64,000 bases of DNA, taken from assembly GCA_003255065.1 (NCBI GenBank), contig QAOA01007568.1, forward strand, positions 124,001 through 188,000. Direction: 5' to 3'. Every line of letters starts with the position of its first letter. Position 1 is the first letter of the stretch. Below are positions 12,101 to 24,635 of the stretch, piece by piece. The notes beneath the pieces are model-generated. The model searched no databases. It was not told the origin of the DNA and saw only the letters and a list, made by a program, of their open reading frames with translations. Source of the stretch: Cercis canadensis (Eukaryota; Streptophyta; Magnoliopsida; Fabales; Fabaceae). The position numbers and the translations under genes are program-made.

Positions 12101-14543
12101 CACCCTGCTTGAAAATTAATTGTAAGCTATTTGATTTGTCACAACATCACAATAATTGAAATGAAAGCTGCAACTTGACTATTAAAGTTAAAACTCCATG
12201 TAATCCAAATTATCATGAAAGAACAAGGCAATAACTATATCTACTCTCAAAATTAATTACATAATTCAGCCAATTGATTGCACATATCTGTCACGTGCAA
12301 CAGTCAAATCAACAGCTTAAAGAGGACTCACTTTTCCAGACCCATTGATCTTCACTACAGTTATATAGGAGGAGTAAACACCGAGAGCCAGGGACAAAGA
12401 AGCAACATTGATGTGCTACAGGATAGTTAAACCTCCTCCCCCCCCCCCCCNCCCCCTCTTTTTTTTCCCCCAAAAAAAAAAACACAGAAAATGTGATCAC
12501 ATCCTGTTCTCATTTCAACCATAGGTACACAATTCCTCACTAGCATAAGGGGAAAACTGGAAACAGAAAAATGAAACTCATTCAAAGAACTGTATTTTAA
12601 AAAATCTGACCTTAGAAGAACCCTTGGAAGTACTAGTTCCTTTGCTAGAAACACTCTGACCAGTTTTGGTCTTGGCTCTCGTCAGCAGAGTCAAATTCTT
12701 TACAGTGGCAGAAACAGCAATAGCACTAATGAGGCATACAGCAGGTGTGGCAACAAGAATTAATCGAACCATAACACCAGCAAAATACATGCTTGTAAGA
12801 CCGTACATAACTATAAAGATTGTGGCATCTGACAACCGCTTGAAGCAAAAGTAGAGCCCCGCTGGGAAAAGAAACAGTAGGATATGGAAATCAAACATGA
12901 AAGATGACCAAGCAGTCGGCTGATGCTCAGAGACAGATGCAATAATTGGAATGTGATCCTTTGCATATGTTGGATCAAGCAAGGAGTAGAACCTGCCTGT
13001 CCATGGAGAAATATAACCAGATGCTGTGCCTACTCCCAAAGCAATTGCACCAATACCAACTGCACTAGTTACAGTGATCCTCAAAAAAGCTTGAAACAAT
13101 TTTGTGTCACTAAGCAAATGCTTTACCCAATCCAAGAAGTAAGCTACCTGCAAATAATCCAAGTTAGTGCCAAAAGAAAATTTACATCCTAACTTCATCA
13201 AGGAAATCTTCAGACGCACTGTTGACACAGATAAAGTTGCCTCTATGTTAAACATTGTGTGGTTCATGGAAACCATTTTATAATACAACTGAGTGGGCAT
13301 AATTCACTGCTAAGGAAAGGGGTGTGCATCAATCCAAGCTCGTACACTCTTAGTAATATCAGATCAAACCAAACAATTTAAACGGAACTGAGTACAAAAA
13401 ACGAACACGCAATGTGGAAGAACCAAATAGGCAAAGCACCTAGGAAAAGTAAATATTTTTTCATGTAGAACTCAAAAACTATCATCTGTCAATAATAGGT
13501 AAGTAACTTGTCACAAAACTTCTTACTACAATAAGCAATTCAATGTGATAAAGAGAGATGGAAAAATAAAAATTAATAAAAAAGAAGGAAGAACAAGATA
13601 AAACCTGCATCAAGAAAAACACTCCCATGGCAGCCATATGCTCCCCAGACTGCACGTGTTGAAATCCCACAAACCGAATTTGCATTGCAAGCAGCATCCC
13701 TACCACATACATGCAATTATAAGCAACATACAGTCTCATCGAATACCTTCCCGTGATCAACAGGACCATAACGTAAAGCGGAATCAAATTGATAATAAAC
13801 ACGTAGCCACCCCAAGCTGAAACCATATAGAAGTATCCAAAAGCTGAAGCCAAAGACCATGCAAGAGACCCGGTGTTCACCGCCTTGACGAACAAGTAAA
13901 ATGTAAGCAACAAGGCGAAAATTGCAACACCCTCATTATCATATGACCCAGCCACCGACCTCGAAATGTAACCGGGGCAAATGGCAATCAATGCAGCAGC
14001 AACGAGACCAGCACCCGAATCCCAAATCTCTTTACCAAAGAAATAAGCTACCAACGTAGTGTTGGATGCGAAAAAAGGAGCCGTTAGCACACAGACCTCG
14101 CGGATATGAACCGCAAACCTCAAAAACCGCATTACCCAGTAAATTACAGCTGCGGTGACCATGAGACCTGGGTAGAGAGTCCCTCCGATGATGCGTCCAA
14201 GTGGGTACCAACTCTCTGAGTCAAACCAATTCCAGAATTCGTAGAAACCTTTCTGGATCAAGAAGACAGTGGTCCGGTAATTGAAGTAGGGATCAAATTC
14301 GTGGATCATAGACTCATAGCGGAGGACACTGAAGAGGCGAGTGATGAAAGCCAACACATAGACGAGCAATAGAATCGACACACGGATCAGTAGCTCCTGC
14401 TGCTTGGTCTTGAGCTTGAAGCTCTTGAAAGAGAGGTTGTTTAGCAGATCGGACTTCATGGTCGTCGCCTGCATTGGTGCTGAACCACTCGGGTTTGATC
14501 CAGATTTTACAGTGCCGTTCACAGGGTCAACTTTCCCGACCAT
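9170..14543 (-). CDS. STT3B: oligosaccharyltransferase catalytic subunit STT3B
   Basis: Six exons on the minus strand (13605-14543, 12611-13147, 11650-12104, 10905-11027, 10242-10301, 9170-9299) give 747 residues, close to the plant STT3B length. It is the catalytic subunit of the ER oligosaccharyltransferase, which moves the lipid-linked glycan onto Asn-X-Ser/Thr. Visible motifs: [10 protein letters not shown] at 81-90 with the metal-binding Asp84, the second acidic motif SYDNEG at 200-205, SVSE at 384-387 in the long luminal loop, WWDYG at 574-578, and the conserved glycosylated NNTWNNTH stretch at 593-600. Many hydrophobic helices lie between residues 50 and 520. The long N-terminal Ser/Gly/Pro tail before the first helix supports STT3B rather than STT3A. 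ATG 14543 is the first in frame. Intron 5 begins with GC instead of GT, and the acceptor of exon 3 is a tandem AAGCAG. Confidence 0.97.
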
Positions 14544-15421
14544 AATCAAAGTAAATGAAGACTAAGGATCTGTGTTAATTTGAGACTGAAATCAAAGTCT
14601 TAAACTTTCCATGGGAATTTTCCCGGGAAAATGGTGGGTGAAGTGGGGTTGTACTGTAGTGTACTACAAAACCCTAGAACTAACGGGGGAAAATGGGTGT
14701 AATCTGAATCAACAGTTTTTGGGATGACGAAGGAGGTTTGGATCTGGTAGGAACAATAAGAATTGGATTCCAACTTTCCCAGGTATCCAATAATCCAAAT
14801 TCCGAACGTGAAAAGCAACCCAAAATATACGAGGATCCAAACAAGCGCTTTAAGATTTTTGTTTTTATAATTTATATTGGAGATTCAAGATTTTCGTTTT
14901 GGATTTTCTTTTGTTTAAAATTAGCCCATAGTTTAAACTGGGTCATGTGTCCAGTCTAGGTCTGATCCTTATCTTGGGCCTAATTGCTGTTGATCCTTAT
15001 ATTTCATCGGTTACTGACTGGGATATGAATGGACACCTAGGCCCAAAATGAGAAACAGAAAAAGAACTACAAGTACCATTACCTAAAAAGACTACAACCA
15101 TGGTACCACTTCCATAACCTTAAAATCTTTTGGTCTCTTCCAATTTCAGAACCCCTACCAAAGCTTATTGCTACACACTTACACAGCCTACACTACTCCT
15201 TGAGATATTTCCTTGCACAATTCACCAAACCCAATGAGGTGCTTCACCGCGTGCGTTCTCAAGAAGAATCAAAATAGAGTACACATTGTCCGCAGTTATA
15301 GCATCTAACCATCCCTTCTCTTTACTAAGCTTTCCAAATAGAACATCTATTCTCCTCTTTAGAACAATATCTATTCGCATGCCATGGAAGCTTGCACAAA
15401 AAACAAAAGTACCTCTTACAA
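14544..15421. other. STT3B upstream region
   Basis: About 0.9 kb that should contain the STT3B leader and promoter. No gene is supported. The open frame that continues from the RING fragment down to 15222 crosses a good splice donor near 15422 and loses all resemblance to the family, so I treat it as non-coding. Confidence 0.5.
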
Positions 15422-15422
15422 G

Positions 15423-15842
15423 TTGGCCATTGTGCTTTGTCTTGTCTGTAGCTTCGCACTCGTTAAGTACCAAAGGTGAGCAATCCGGGTAAGGGCAATA
15501 GCATCTTTGTTTAGTCTTTAAAACCGCAGAAGCACAAAGATTATCACACCATCTCTTAAACATAGATTTGGGGATGATTGACCTACAGAATATAGGGTCT
15601 AGCAGTTGCTTGCAGTTCAAGCTAGGGCATGTTATGTCTCCCACGTTCTCTTCTACCTTGACATGAATATACCGAGAGATGCAATCAGTGTAGAAAGGAT
15701 GACGAGAGTAATTGTTGTTGTTAAAAACCTTTTCCAGTGGCATAGCTTCCGTGCATATCTCGCAACAAGCAGTAATAATTATGACGGCATGAGGAAGTTT
15801 ACCCTTACCCGTGATCTCATCAATGTAATGCTTATTTTCCAT
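15423..15842 (-). pseudogene. degenerate RBR-type E3 ubiquitin ligase fragment (RING1 plus start of IBR)
   Basis: The minus-strand frame from ATG 15842 encodes about 140 residues that resemble the RING1 half of plant RBR ubiquitin ligases: CEIC, then DCISRYI, CPSLNCKQLLDP, FKRWCDNLC and the IBR opening CYCPYPDCSPLVLNE. Two zinc-binding positions are lost: where the family has C-x-H-x-F-C-x-x-C, this copy has SRHPFYTDC, so the first and third Cys are Ser and Tyr. The frame reaches a donor-like CAACTT/GTAAGAGG near 15422. No exon with the rest of the IBR or RING2 follows before the next gene. A functional ligase is unlikely; a processed or truncated duplicate is the better reading. It could still be transcribed. 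Confidence 0.72.
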
Positions 15843-16924
15843 CCAACTTTAATAGAAAAACAAAGATTTGAAACACTTAATTTGAAGGAATAAGAATCAA
15901 TTCTATTCAGGCTTCCTTGCAAGAACCCTACCAAAAAGATAAAGATGAGCAAGTGCGATAACAATAGGATTAGTGATTGTGTATATATTGGGATGCTTTA
16001 TGTTCCCCATTTGTTTTCACACTTCCATCTAAAATACGCACCTTTTCATTTATATTAACCAAAGTTCTGAGGTGGCATCTAGTGCTTAGAAGAATTTGAA
16101 AGTTTCACCATATCTAGCTTTTTTATTGAGGAGCGTTATGAACCTTAAGAAGTTCAAATAAATACTTTTGTTCCATTAGTCATTCTATTTTTTTAATTTG
16201 TTCTAAATTAGGATTTTTGTACACTTTGAATGCTTAAATTCAACACTTCTGGGAAATGCCATTTATTTATTAAAATCAGAACTCGTATTCTAAAACAAAA
16301 TTACACCTCGCAAGAAGGTATTCCTTAAGGTAATAGCATTGTTTTCTCACCTCAAAAACATCTAAAGCACTGAACATTTCACAAATATGATATTTGGATT
16401 TTGCAATGGTTAGAAAAGAAAGGGACGTCCTCGTCCACCATGTTTTTCATGTACTGCGAAAATTGCAATTAAGCAACAGGGATGAAAAAGTGAAGTTATT
16501 ACAATTTGCACAAAACCATTATTCGAGTTTCCTGTGTAATTTCTAGCCAATTATGCCGTTAAAATATTAACTGCAAGTGTCCTGTGCAATTTCTACCACA
16601 AACATTCCATACCTTGGGGAGTGGACACTATTGACCAACCTAGCAAAAGCAGCGATTTGAAGAAGTTTGTAATTCACTGAAAAGAATACTTCTTGCTTGC
16701 ATGACAGCACCGTAAAAAATGGAGCTGAAAGGTCTGTTTTAGTTATTAATAAATGTCAAACACCGTAAATTACTTTTATTTTGAAGCCCCTCTCCCTAAA
16801 GCCCAAAAGAAATGGAAAAAATGAGCCAGTGTAATAAATGAAAATCACATGTTTTCAACTCTTGTTATCGACACTTAATACCAAAAGGTTTTGATATAAT
16901 TAACTGAGGTCAAGTTTTCCCAAA
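15843..16924. other. region between the RING fragment and the 3' end of succinyl-CoA ligase
   Basis: AT-rich sequence with no supported gene. The part nearest 16925 should be the 3' untranslated region of the succinyl-CoA ligase gene. A TATA-like ATATATAC on the minus strand lies near 15980, upstream of the RING fragment. Confidence 0.5.
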
Positions 16925-19900
16925 CTATTGCACCAGGCCCCTCTGTTTGAAAGCATCTAGCATGGCAACTCCAATTTTAGCAGGGGACTCCACAACTGTA
17001 ACTCCAGCTTCCCTTAGGGTCTTAATTTTGTCTTGTGCGGTACCCTTGCCACCTGACACAATAGCTGCAAAAGCAAAAGCAACCATCCTTTGAATTTGCA
17101 ACAAGCATCACACAAGAATAATGCAAAATGAAGAGTTAAATATAAAATAACCTCCCGCTGAGAGGGTCTATTTGGTGCTGGGATGACTTACAAAATCAAA
17201 TTTAAACTAATCACTCCTATACAACAACTTAGGAAATCAAAAACAATTTAGTGTTTCAGAAACCGTCTGACATTATCACTTCACAATATCCTCATGTATA
17301 TATCCAGCATGTATATTTCATAACAATCTCCAAATGTGCATTTTGCCAACAAGCACCAGAGGTACAACAAAGGCAAATACACACTAAGACAAACAATTAC
17401 AAAACAATCTAAATACAGACAAACAAGGAATTTTAAATGATTATCTACTCAACCCACCTATAATCCTATATCATTAACAAGCACCATCTTTTTTCTGGAT
17501 AAGCAAGCAAAATATACCACCAGTTTTTTTCCCCAATAGATGTAGGGATTCTGCCAGTCATGGCCTAAGCTCATAATTTTTTAACTTTACATGATTTCAA
17601 AAAACATCCAATCATAAATGAATAACTATGTTGCTTGTTGAGCAGATTAACAAATGTGACAACATCTAACAATTGAGTGTTGTTTCTTTTTCTTTTTATT
17701 TCAATCATGCACTTGGAATTTATTCCAATTCCAATTTTTGATAGAATTGGAACAAGGAGAGAATTTCAATTCTAAAATCAGGATTCTACAAACAGCTGCA
17801 ATTAGGAACTATACTTCTACTGTTGGTTATTTTTGGTGGTCGCCAATATAATCGCTGTCTAGTGTCGACAATTGATGATGGTCAGTGGAGGTTGTCATTG
17901 ATGATAGTTGCTGGTGGCCACAAATGATAGTTGATACTCAACGGCAACCACTCACTTTATGGAAGCTTAGAGTTCTATTTCTTAACTACCGGCTTTGGAT
18001 TGGAAGAGGAATCTCTCATCATTTATCAGTTCAAGGCAATTTAGTTTGACACTCCAACTCCAATGTTAAATGATGACAGTTGATGATGGTTGGTGATGGT
18101 CACCACTGGTAGTTGATACTCAAGGACGTCTCTGTTCAGGCAATTTAGAATTCTAATTCTTAAGTAGCTATTTCAGGTTTGAAGAGAAATCCCTTGCTGT
18201 TTTTCAATCCCACGGAATTCAGGTTAGAACACCAACCACAATGCTTGATAGTACTGTAAACCAGAAATTTGAAATTAAGAGGCCAATTCTGATTTAAACC
18301 ACTTTCCATGCTCCAAATCTATCTCAGTTGGATAATTGATAACGATACTATCCAAGGAACAAACCAATAAAAATCGTTGGGAAGTCCTTGAAGTATTGTC
18401 TGTAACCCACCAATCTTCCTCATCCCTTCACTTGTAACAGGCAATACAACATGCCTAATAAGAATGGAAAATCTCCCACCAGCCTCAATGGAAAATCTTA
18501 GTCAATAAGCCCAAGACATTATAGGGTACAGATTCTCCAATAGGATTATTTAATAAACACAAATATATTGAAACATGGCCAAAAGATTGGGCAAACCCAG
18601 ATTACAGAGCTAGTACTACAATGAAGAAAGAGAAATGAGAATAGATCGAGACAAGGAAAGAGCGATCTAGGCAACAAACATTGAAAATAACTTCTAAAGG
18701 AAACATATTTCATATGGCAGGCAAAATAACAAACCTATCAGAAGGTCAAAAGAATAATATTCATATGTAGTACAATCAAATACTTAGGGATTGATATCTC
18801 AAGGTCAAGTAACACCCCAAAAGCAAAAATAATGATAATAAAATAAAAGGAAAAAGACTGTTAAGTAGATTTATTGAAATTGCCTAGAAATGATAACTCA
18901 AATAATTTTTAGAAGACAATTTGACAGAAATGGCTTCCCTTCCCCCACTACTCACTCACACTGCATAACGGTTGCACAATCAATCCACCAAAAGAGGTGA
19001 AAAGGAGGCAGGGTGGGGACTATCTGAAGGAAATTTTGATGAAAAATGCAATTGATGGTTTACAAGCATCATCCAACCTCAAATCTCACAAGTAATTAGT
19101 TGCAGCATTTAAAAATAACCATGAATATCAGTCAAAACACGTTCCACGATAAGCTTAGAAATCCAGTCTCTTGGTATAGACAATAAGAAACAAAATCAGC
19201 TGAAAAAGAAAATCACTCTATTTTATCAAGACCAATAACATGCAGGTTTCCATCAACAGCTATCAGATTCAAAACTTATAAAATCTTACCTCCAGCATGA
19301 CCCATACGGCGGCCAGGGGGGGCAGTTAATCCAGCAATAAATGCAACAATAGGCTTCTGTGTCCCACTTTCCTGTATGAGCATTCATTCAAGGAATCATT
19401 AACAGATTATGATAATTAAGAGCATAAAGTTTTTTTCTTTCTCAATAAAATTAAAGCTATTAAGTATTATCAAGTAATATCTAATGATAATTAAGAGCAC
19501 ATAAATTTTTCTAGATCTCTTTTTTTTTCCGGGTAAACCTGACCACCAAAAAGGATACATGAAGTTTTTCTTTCTGTCAACCTAATACAGTTCTCCTTGT
19601 TTGTTCAGGCTTGGCTGTGGTTTAGCCAAAATAAAAATTAACCAAAAGTAGAATCGGAAGAATTATGTTTCCTCATGTTATATGAACAACTAAATGAAGC
19701 TTATGAGCTTCTTGAAACGCAACGTCATAAAATTTGTTGTTCAAATGAAGAAACAACATACTTGACATGTGGGGCCAAATATTTCATACTGCCCTATGCC
19801 AAAAACAAGAATTTTAAGCCATTTGAATGTTATATTTAATTAAGTGTTACAACATAATTTATATGCTTTAGCCATTCATCATCCATCCACAATTATTCAT

Positions 19901-22900
19901 ATCCAGAAGACTAACTCCTTTCTTCTGATCAAATATATAAGCATTTAACAAGTTGGATACAGACAAAACCAATATAACAAGGCAAAAAATATATATTTGA
20001 TCAAATTAATAGCTTATAGATCTTATGGCATCAACAATGGAGGAGTTGAGATCATGGTTTCAGAACACAATGATGTATGGGCAACCAATGTGGAATGCGC
20101 CAAATCCAACATAACAAGAAGAAAAACAAAACAAGCAAGTTGGATTAAAGAAGAGGAGATGGTTTACACTTAGTTACCATGTAATGGGCATAATAGAGGG
20201 GGGGAAATACACGATTTATTGATTCATATCAATATATCATTTCAATAACACAGGAGAATTAGTGTAACTGAAATAGAAATTATAGAACAACAGTGCAGCA
20301 AGTAATACGTAAATAACATTTAGTTATGGCCTCTACTAACAAAATTACAAGTAATCCTTTCAAGAAATATTACGTAGGAAACATAATAGACTTTGTGTTC
20401 CTTTCTTATAAAACAAACAAACAGATTTTAACTTTGCAATTATTGACATTCATGAAAAGTTCAGAAATTTATACACTGGCAATACATTAAAACTTAAAAA
20501 CAAACCTTAATTAGTGCAGCCACATCCTCTTCTGCAGTTCCCCCTATCTCTCCTATGAGAACGATACCTGAATTGTAGAAGAAAACAATAAAGACAAATA
20601 AATTTGGAATTCAGTGGGCGTAAAAAACATATACGAGATGGCAATTAACAGGAATAAAATATGCACAGGAGATAAGGATATCATAACTCATTCAAGAATG
20701 CAACAGACTCAAGGTCATTTTATTTAAAAATCATTTCATGCAATCCTATCCAATCAAAAGGTATGCACATCACAGAAGCACTCTTGGAAAAGCAATCTCA
20801 TCCAATCCCATCCTATCATGAATGATATTCAATGCGATGTACAGGGCCTTAATTCACAAGACAGAATATGATCAACCCCCCACCCTCCCCCCCTTCTGCT
20901 TCTTCCTTCCCCTCTTCCCATGGGAGCAATATATATTTTTGGACTTGGATAAGAGATAAGAGATTGACTTTCTCATGCCGATCTTAAGAAACAAGTTAGC
21001 TAGTCCGAGAAGACAGAATCAGTTAATTTGATAATCTCTGAAATATTAATTTTGAGAACAGAAGAGAAATTTATAGAGCTAATTAGCTGTATAGGATTTT
21101 AACAAGATTTTCATTGTTCCCCAACTCAAGAAAGGCTACTAGACATGGAAATTACTTACAATTTACTTCTCTCGCTTTGGCATGAAAAGCATTGAGAAAC
21201 CATATTTACATAGCTTTTTTGCAGTTTTCTATTATCAATGTAAACCCTCTTCATTTTTTAAACTAAATGCATATTTTGGAGGAAAAAGATATGTTAGAGA
21301 CCAAAATAAACCTAACTCTTACCATTTCTCATGGAAAGAATAAATATCAAGAACTCAAAAACACTCAAAGGGATATTGCACTAGATCACTTAAAGTATTC
21401 AACCACTCACACCCTCATAAAATGACCCTATCTCATACTCCTCCATCAAGAACACTTCACTTGGAAAGAAAACTACAAACAGAAAACATCACTTAGACTC
21501 ATTCATAAGACATTTTTTCATAGATAACAGAACCTTGCAGTCAAGGTATGAGACACAAAAATAAAACATGATATCATACCTTCAGTCTGAGGATCTTCTA
21601 GGAACTTTGTAACACAATCAACAAAGTTTGTTCCGTTAAAGGGATCTCCCCCTATGCCCACACAAGTGGATTGTCCAAGGCCAACAGCAGTCGTTTGAAA
21701 GACCTGAACAGTTGAAAACAATTACATAGTTTATCTACAGGTAACCAGTATTACTTTAGGATGAAAAGTCAATAGAAAGGTACAAATGGTGATAGCGATA
21801 TAAAGGTAACCAGCATTACTGCAGGTATCAAAAGTAACTAGAAAGGTACAAATGGTAATGGCCCTAACTCCTGAGAAATGATCTTATTAGTTATTGCTTG
21901 ATAATAAATAGGAATCCATTGTTTTGAAACTCCAGTTACACACTATAAGCTGTAAGAAACTTGAGATTTAAAGGCGACACAATTTCAGCATAAGGAAAAA
22001 GTTTCCAAGCAAACAAACCTCTTAGAATGATTTAACTCTGGTTTAGGAACCAAGAAAGATGATGATGATATAATAAATGACATGCAAGATAAGGGAATGT
22101 GAAATCACAAGTGGAAAAGCAAGAAGTTCATGTACCACTAAGAAAAGGGCCATAACTGTAGACAGAGCAGAGCCCACAGTCTATAGTATGATGAGTCAAT
22201 ATCGTTTTTCTCACATGTCAACAATTCACCATTGCCCATGATAAAATCATTTTGAATAAATAAATCAGACTGTGAACACATACATATCAATCTCATAAAC
22301 TGCTGCAACAAAAGAAAAACCCTACAAAATAATTTTCCTGACATCAAAACTGGGGCTCACCGCTTCATATGTCAAGGTACCAGAACGAGAAACAATTCCT
22401 ACGCGACCAGGTTTATGTATGTAGCCTGGCATGATTCCAATTTTACATTCCCCAGGCTTGATTATACCAGGGCAGTTTGGTCCAATCAGACGAGTTTTGG
22501 ACTGTCGGTTAAGAGCAGCTTTCACTCGTACCTGAAATTCAAAAATATTAACTTCAGCACCATTCACAGTATATAAGCAACATATAGTAGAAACTAAATT
22601 AAAGTAGTTCTGCTCTATATAGCTAAGTTATATGTCACCCCATTAAACTCCAATACAAACACATGTTCTCATAGCATATCTGATATTTGTCCAAAAGCAA
22701 TAAAACTCATTAAACTTGTCTGACCACAAGTATGGATACACACCTCAAGCCAAATCATTCAAACAAAAACATTAAGAATTCAATATGAAAACAATGATAA
22801 AATACTCTATATTCCTTTTTCTACTTTATTTGGAGACAAAGTAGACAATTAAATTCTTAAGAATTCAATATGCCACATAGAGCACAACCTCAAGCATAAT

Positions 22901-24635
22901 TTTCTATTCTAAAACTGAAATACCATATCATGCTGAGGAATCCCTTCAGTAATGCATACTGCAAGATCCAACTCTGCCTCTACTGCTTCCATAATGGCAG
23001 CTGCAGCAAATGGTGGAGGAACATAGATGACTGAAGCATTAGCCTTTGTTTCAGCCTTCGCTTCAGCAACAGTATTAAAGACAGGAAGTCCCAGGTGTTC
23101 CGTTCCACCCTTCTTTGGTGTTACACCACCCACCTATTTGGACAAAATAGCATCAATGAAATCAGAAACACCTCCATGTTCAACAACCAAAAAGGAGTCA
23201 TACAAAAATACATGAATTAATAAAAGGATACATTATACAGGCATCAACTTCTTTATCCATGTACTCACAAAGTTGTGAGTGCATCATGCACGCAATATGA
23301 GTCAAGAATCTAATTGCATTACAAGAAAAATCTCTAATTTTGACACCAAAAAAATAAACATATATTGGAATGTGGGCTATTAATCAAAAACAGAATGATA
23401 GTCTCACAACCCCAAATAAGTTTAGTACTTTCAAAGGAATTCTTTCAAAACATAAGGTTTGACATCACTGAAACCTATTCTCCTTTTACAATCCGTCAAA
23501 ATTAACCCAAACATCAATGATGTTACTCTTTTATTCTCCTTATAGTATCAAATGACTATTTTTTGTCTTTTAGAAGCAAATGACCTTTGGTAAGATCCAC
23601 CCACTTTAAGAATAAAGTTGAGGTGGACATCACGATTCACGAGTTCCAAACACACTGTTCCTAGGATTTCCCAATCAGATTGATTCAAAAATATAACTTT
23701 CTAATGTAAGGCACATTTTCTGACAATGAACTTACGGTGGAATTGGTTACCAAGAAAAAGTGACCAAATTACCACGTGCTCACATGTATGTATCAAAGCC
23801 TCGGGCTTTTTATGCCCAGAGTCACAGCTTGGACCATACAAGGCTTCGCATTTGAGCCTGATATAAATGCATACGCAAACAAAGCCAAGCCAAGAACCTG
23901 TTTAGAACAGTTAGACCTTTGAAGAATTAGGAAAAGTAAGATTGGGCTGTATTTGCAAGACATGAATCTAGTTTAATTAACAAAAGTGATATCGGCACTC
24001 CATTCAATTAAATGTCCTTCCAACTATCGAAAGGTTTGGCTTCAATTGCAATAAGAGTTCATCAAGGCCTCATGAAAGCCATCTTGCAAATTGCTTTTTC
24101 TCAAGCATATAAAGTAAAAACCTTTTATGAGACAAGCTTAAGCCCAATGAATACCAAGCAGAGCAATCGAAGTAGAGTATTCAAAGGTCCCGATAAAATT
24201 CAGTGGTGAGCTAAGCTGGCATAACCAACAAGCAGCCATTCCTTCACCAGCTCCATAATAAAAATTCAATAATTCACGAGACACATACGGAGAGAAATCA
24301 CAGATCACGAAAATATAGTTAAAATGAAGAATAGCGTTTTTTCTACGCACAGCGAAACAATCACTCTCCCACACAATCATGCAGACAGAGACAGTTACCA
24401 TCTTGGTTCCGTATTCGATGGCTTGTTCGGTGTGGAAAGTGCCATTTTTTCCGGTGATGCCCTGGCAGATGACGCGTGTGTTCTTGTCAACGAAGACGGC
24501 GGGAGGGGGTGGCGGAGCCGCCGTGTAATGGCGGATCTGAGACCACGAAGAAGAATTAGAAGAAAATGGTGACGACGTAGAGGTTTTGCGTGACACAATG
24601 GAGCTGATCAACTTGGCAGCGGCTTGGCGACCCAT
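16925..24635 (-). CDS. succinyl-CoA ligase (ADP/GDP-forming) subunit alpha, mitochondrial
   Basis: Seven exons (24399-24635, 22924-23133, 22361-22531, 21580-21703, 20506-20567, 19290-19371, 16925-17064) give 341 residues. The enzyme works in the mitochondrial matrix in the TCA cycle, converting succinyl-CoA to succinate with formation of ATP or GTP, as a heterodimer with the beta subunit. Residues 1-45 form a Ser/Arg-rich mitochondrial presequence. The CoA-binding Rossmann fold follows ([19 protein letters not shown]), then [39 protein letters not shown] and [15 protein letters not shown]. The catalytic phosphohistidine is His293 in [18 protein letters not shown]. The C-terminus ends RGLVQ. 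ATG 24635 is the first in frame. Arabidopsis has two such genes, At5g08300 and At5g23250. Intron 6 is 2.2 kb. It is divergent from polyubiquitin. Confidence 0.97.
17820..18240. repeat. diverged tandem duplication in intron 6 of succinyl-CoA ligase
   Basis: Two blocks share GATAGTTGATACTCAA or close variants, TTAGAATTCTAATTCTTAA-like and GAAGAGAAATC-like stretches in the same order, the first around 17880-18060 and the second around 18065-18245. Copies are well diverged with indels. Nothing coding is visible. An old local duplication or two copies of an unknown repeat. Confidence 0.5.
21740..21862 (+). repeat. tandem repeat with 65-bp period in intron 3 of succinyl-CoA ligase
   Basis: GGTAACCAGTATTACT at 21740 and GGTAACCAGCATTACT at 21805 begin two copies that both continue into AGAAAGGTACAAATGGT. 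A local duplication inside the intron just downstream of exon 3; no splice signal is altered. Confidence 0.7.

Noticed and set aside
12320-12350. Possible micro-exon in STT3B between exons 2 and 3
   Set aside because: Weak borders, and direct joining of exons 2 and 3 matches the family's spacing before the SQPFQRNGA motif.
12309-12654. Minus-strand frames through a Gly-coding run in STT3B
   Set aside because: They read through an intron and a poly-C tract broken by an N.
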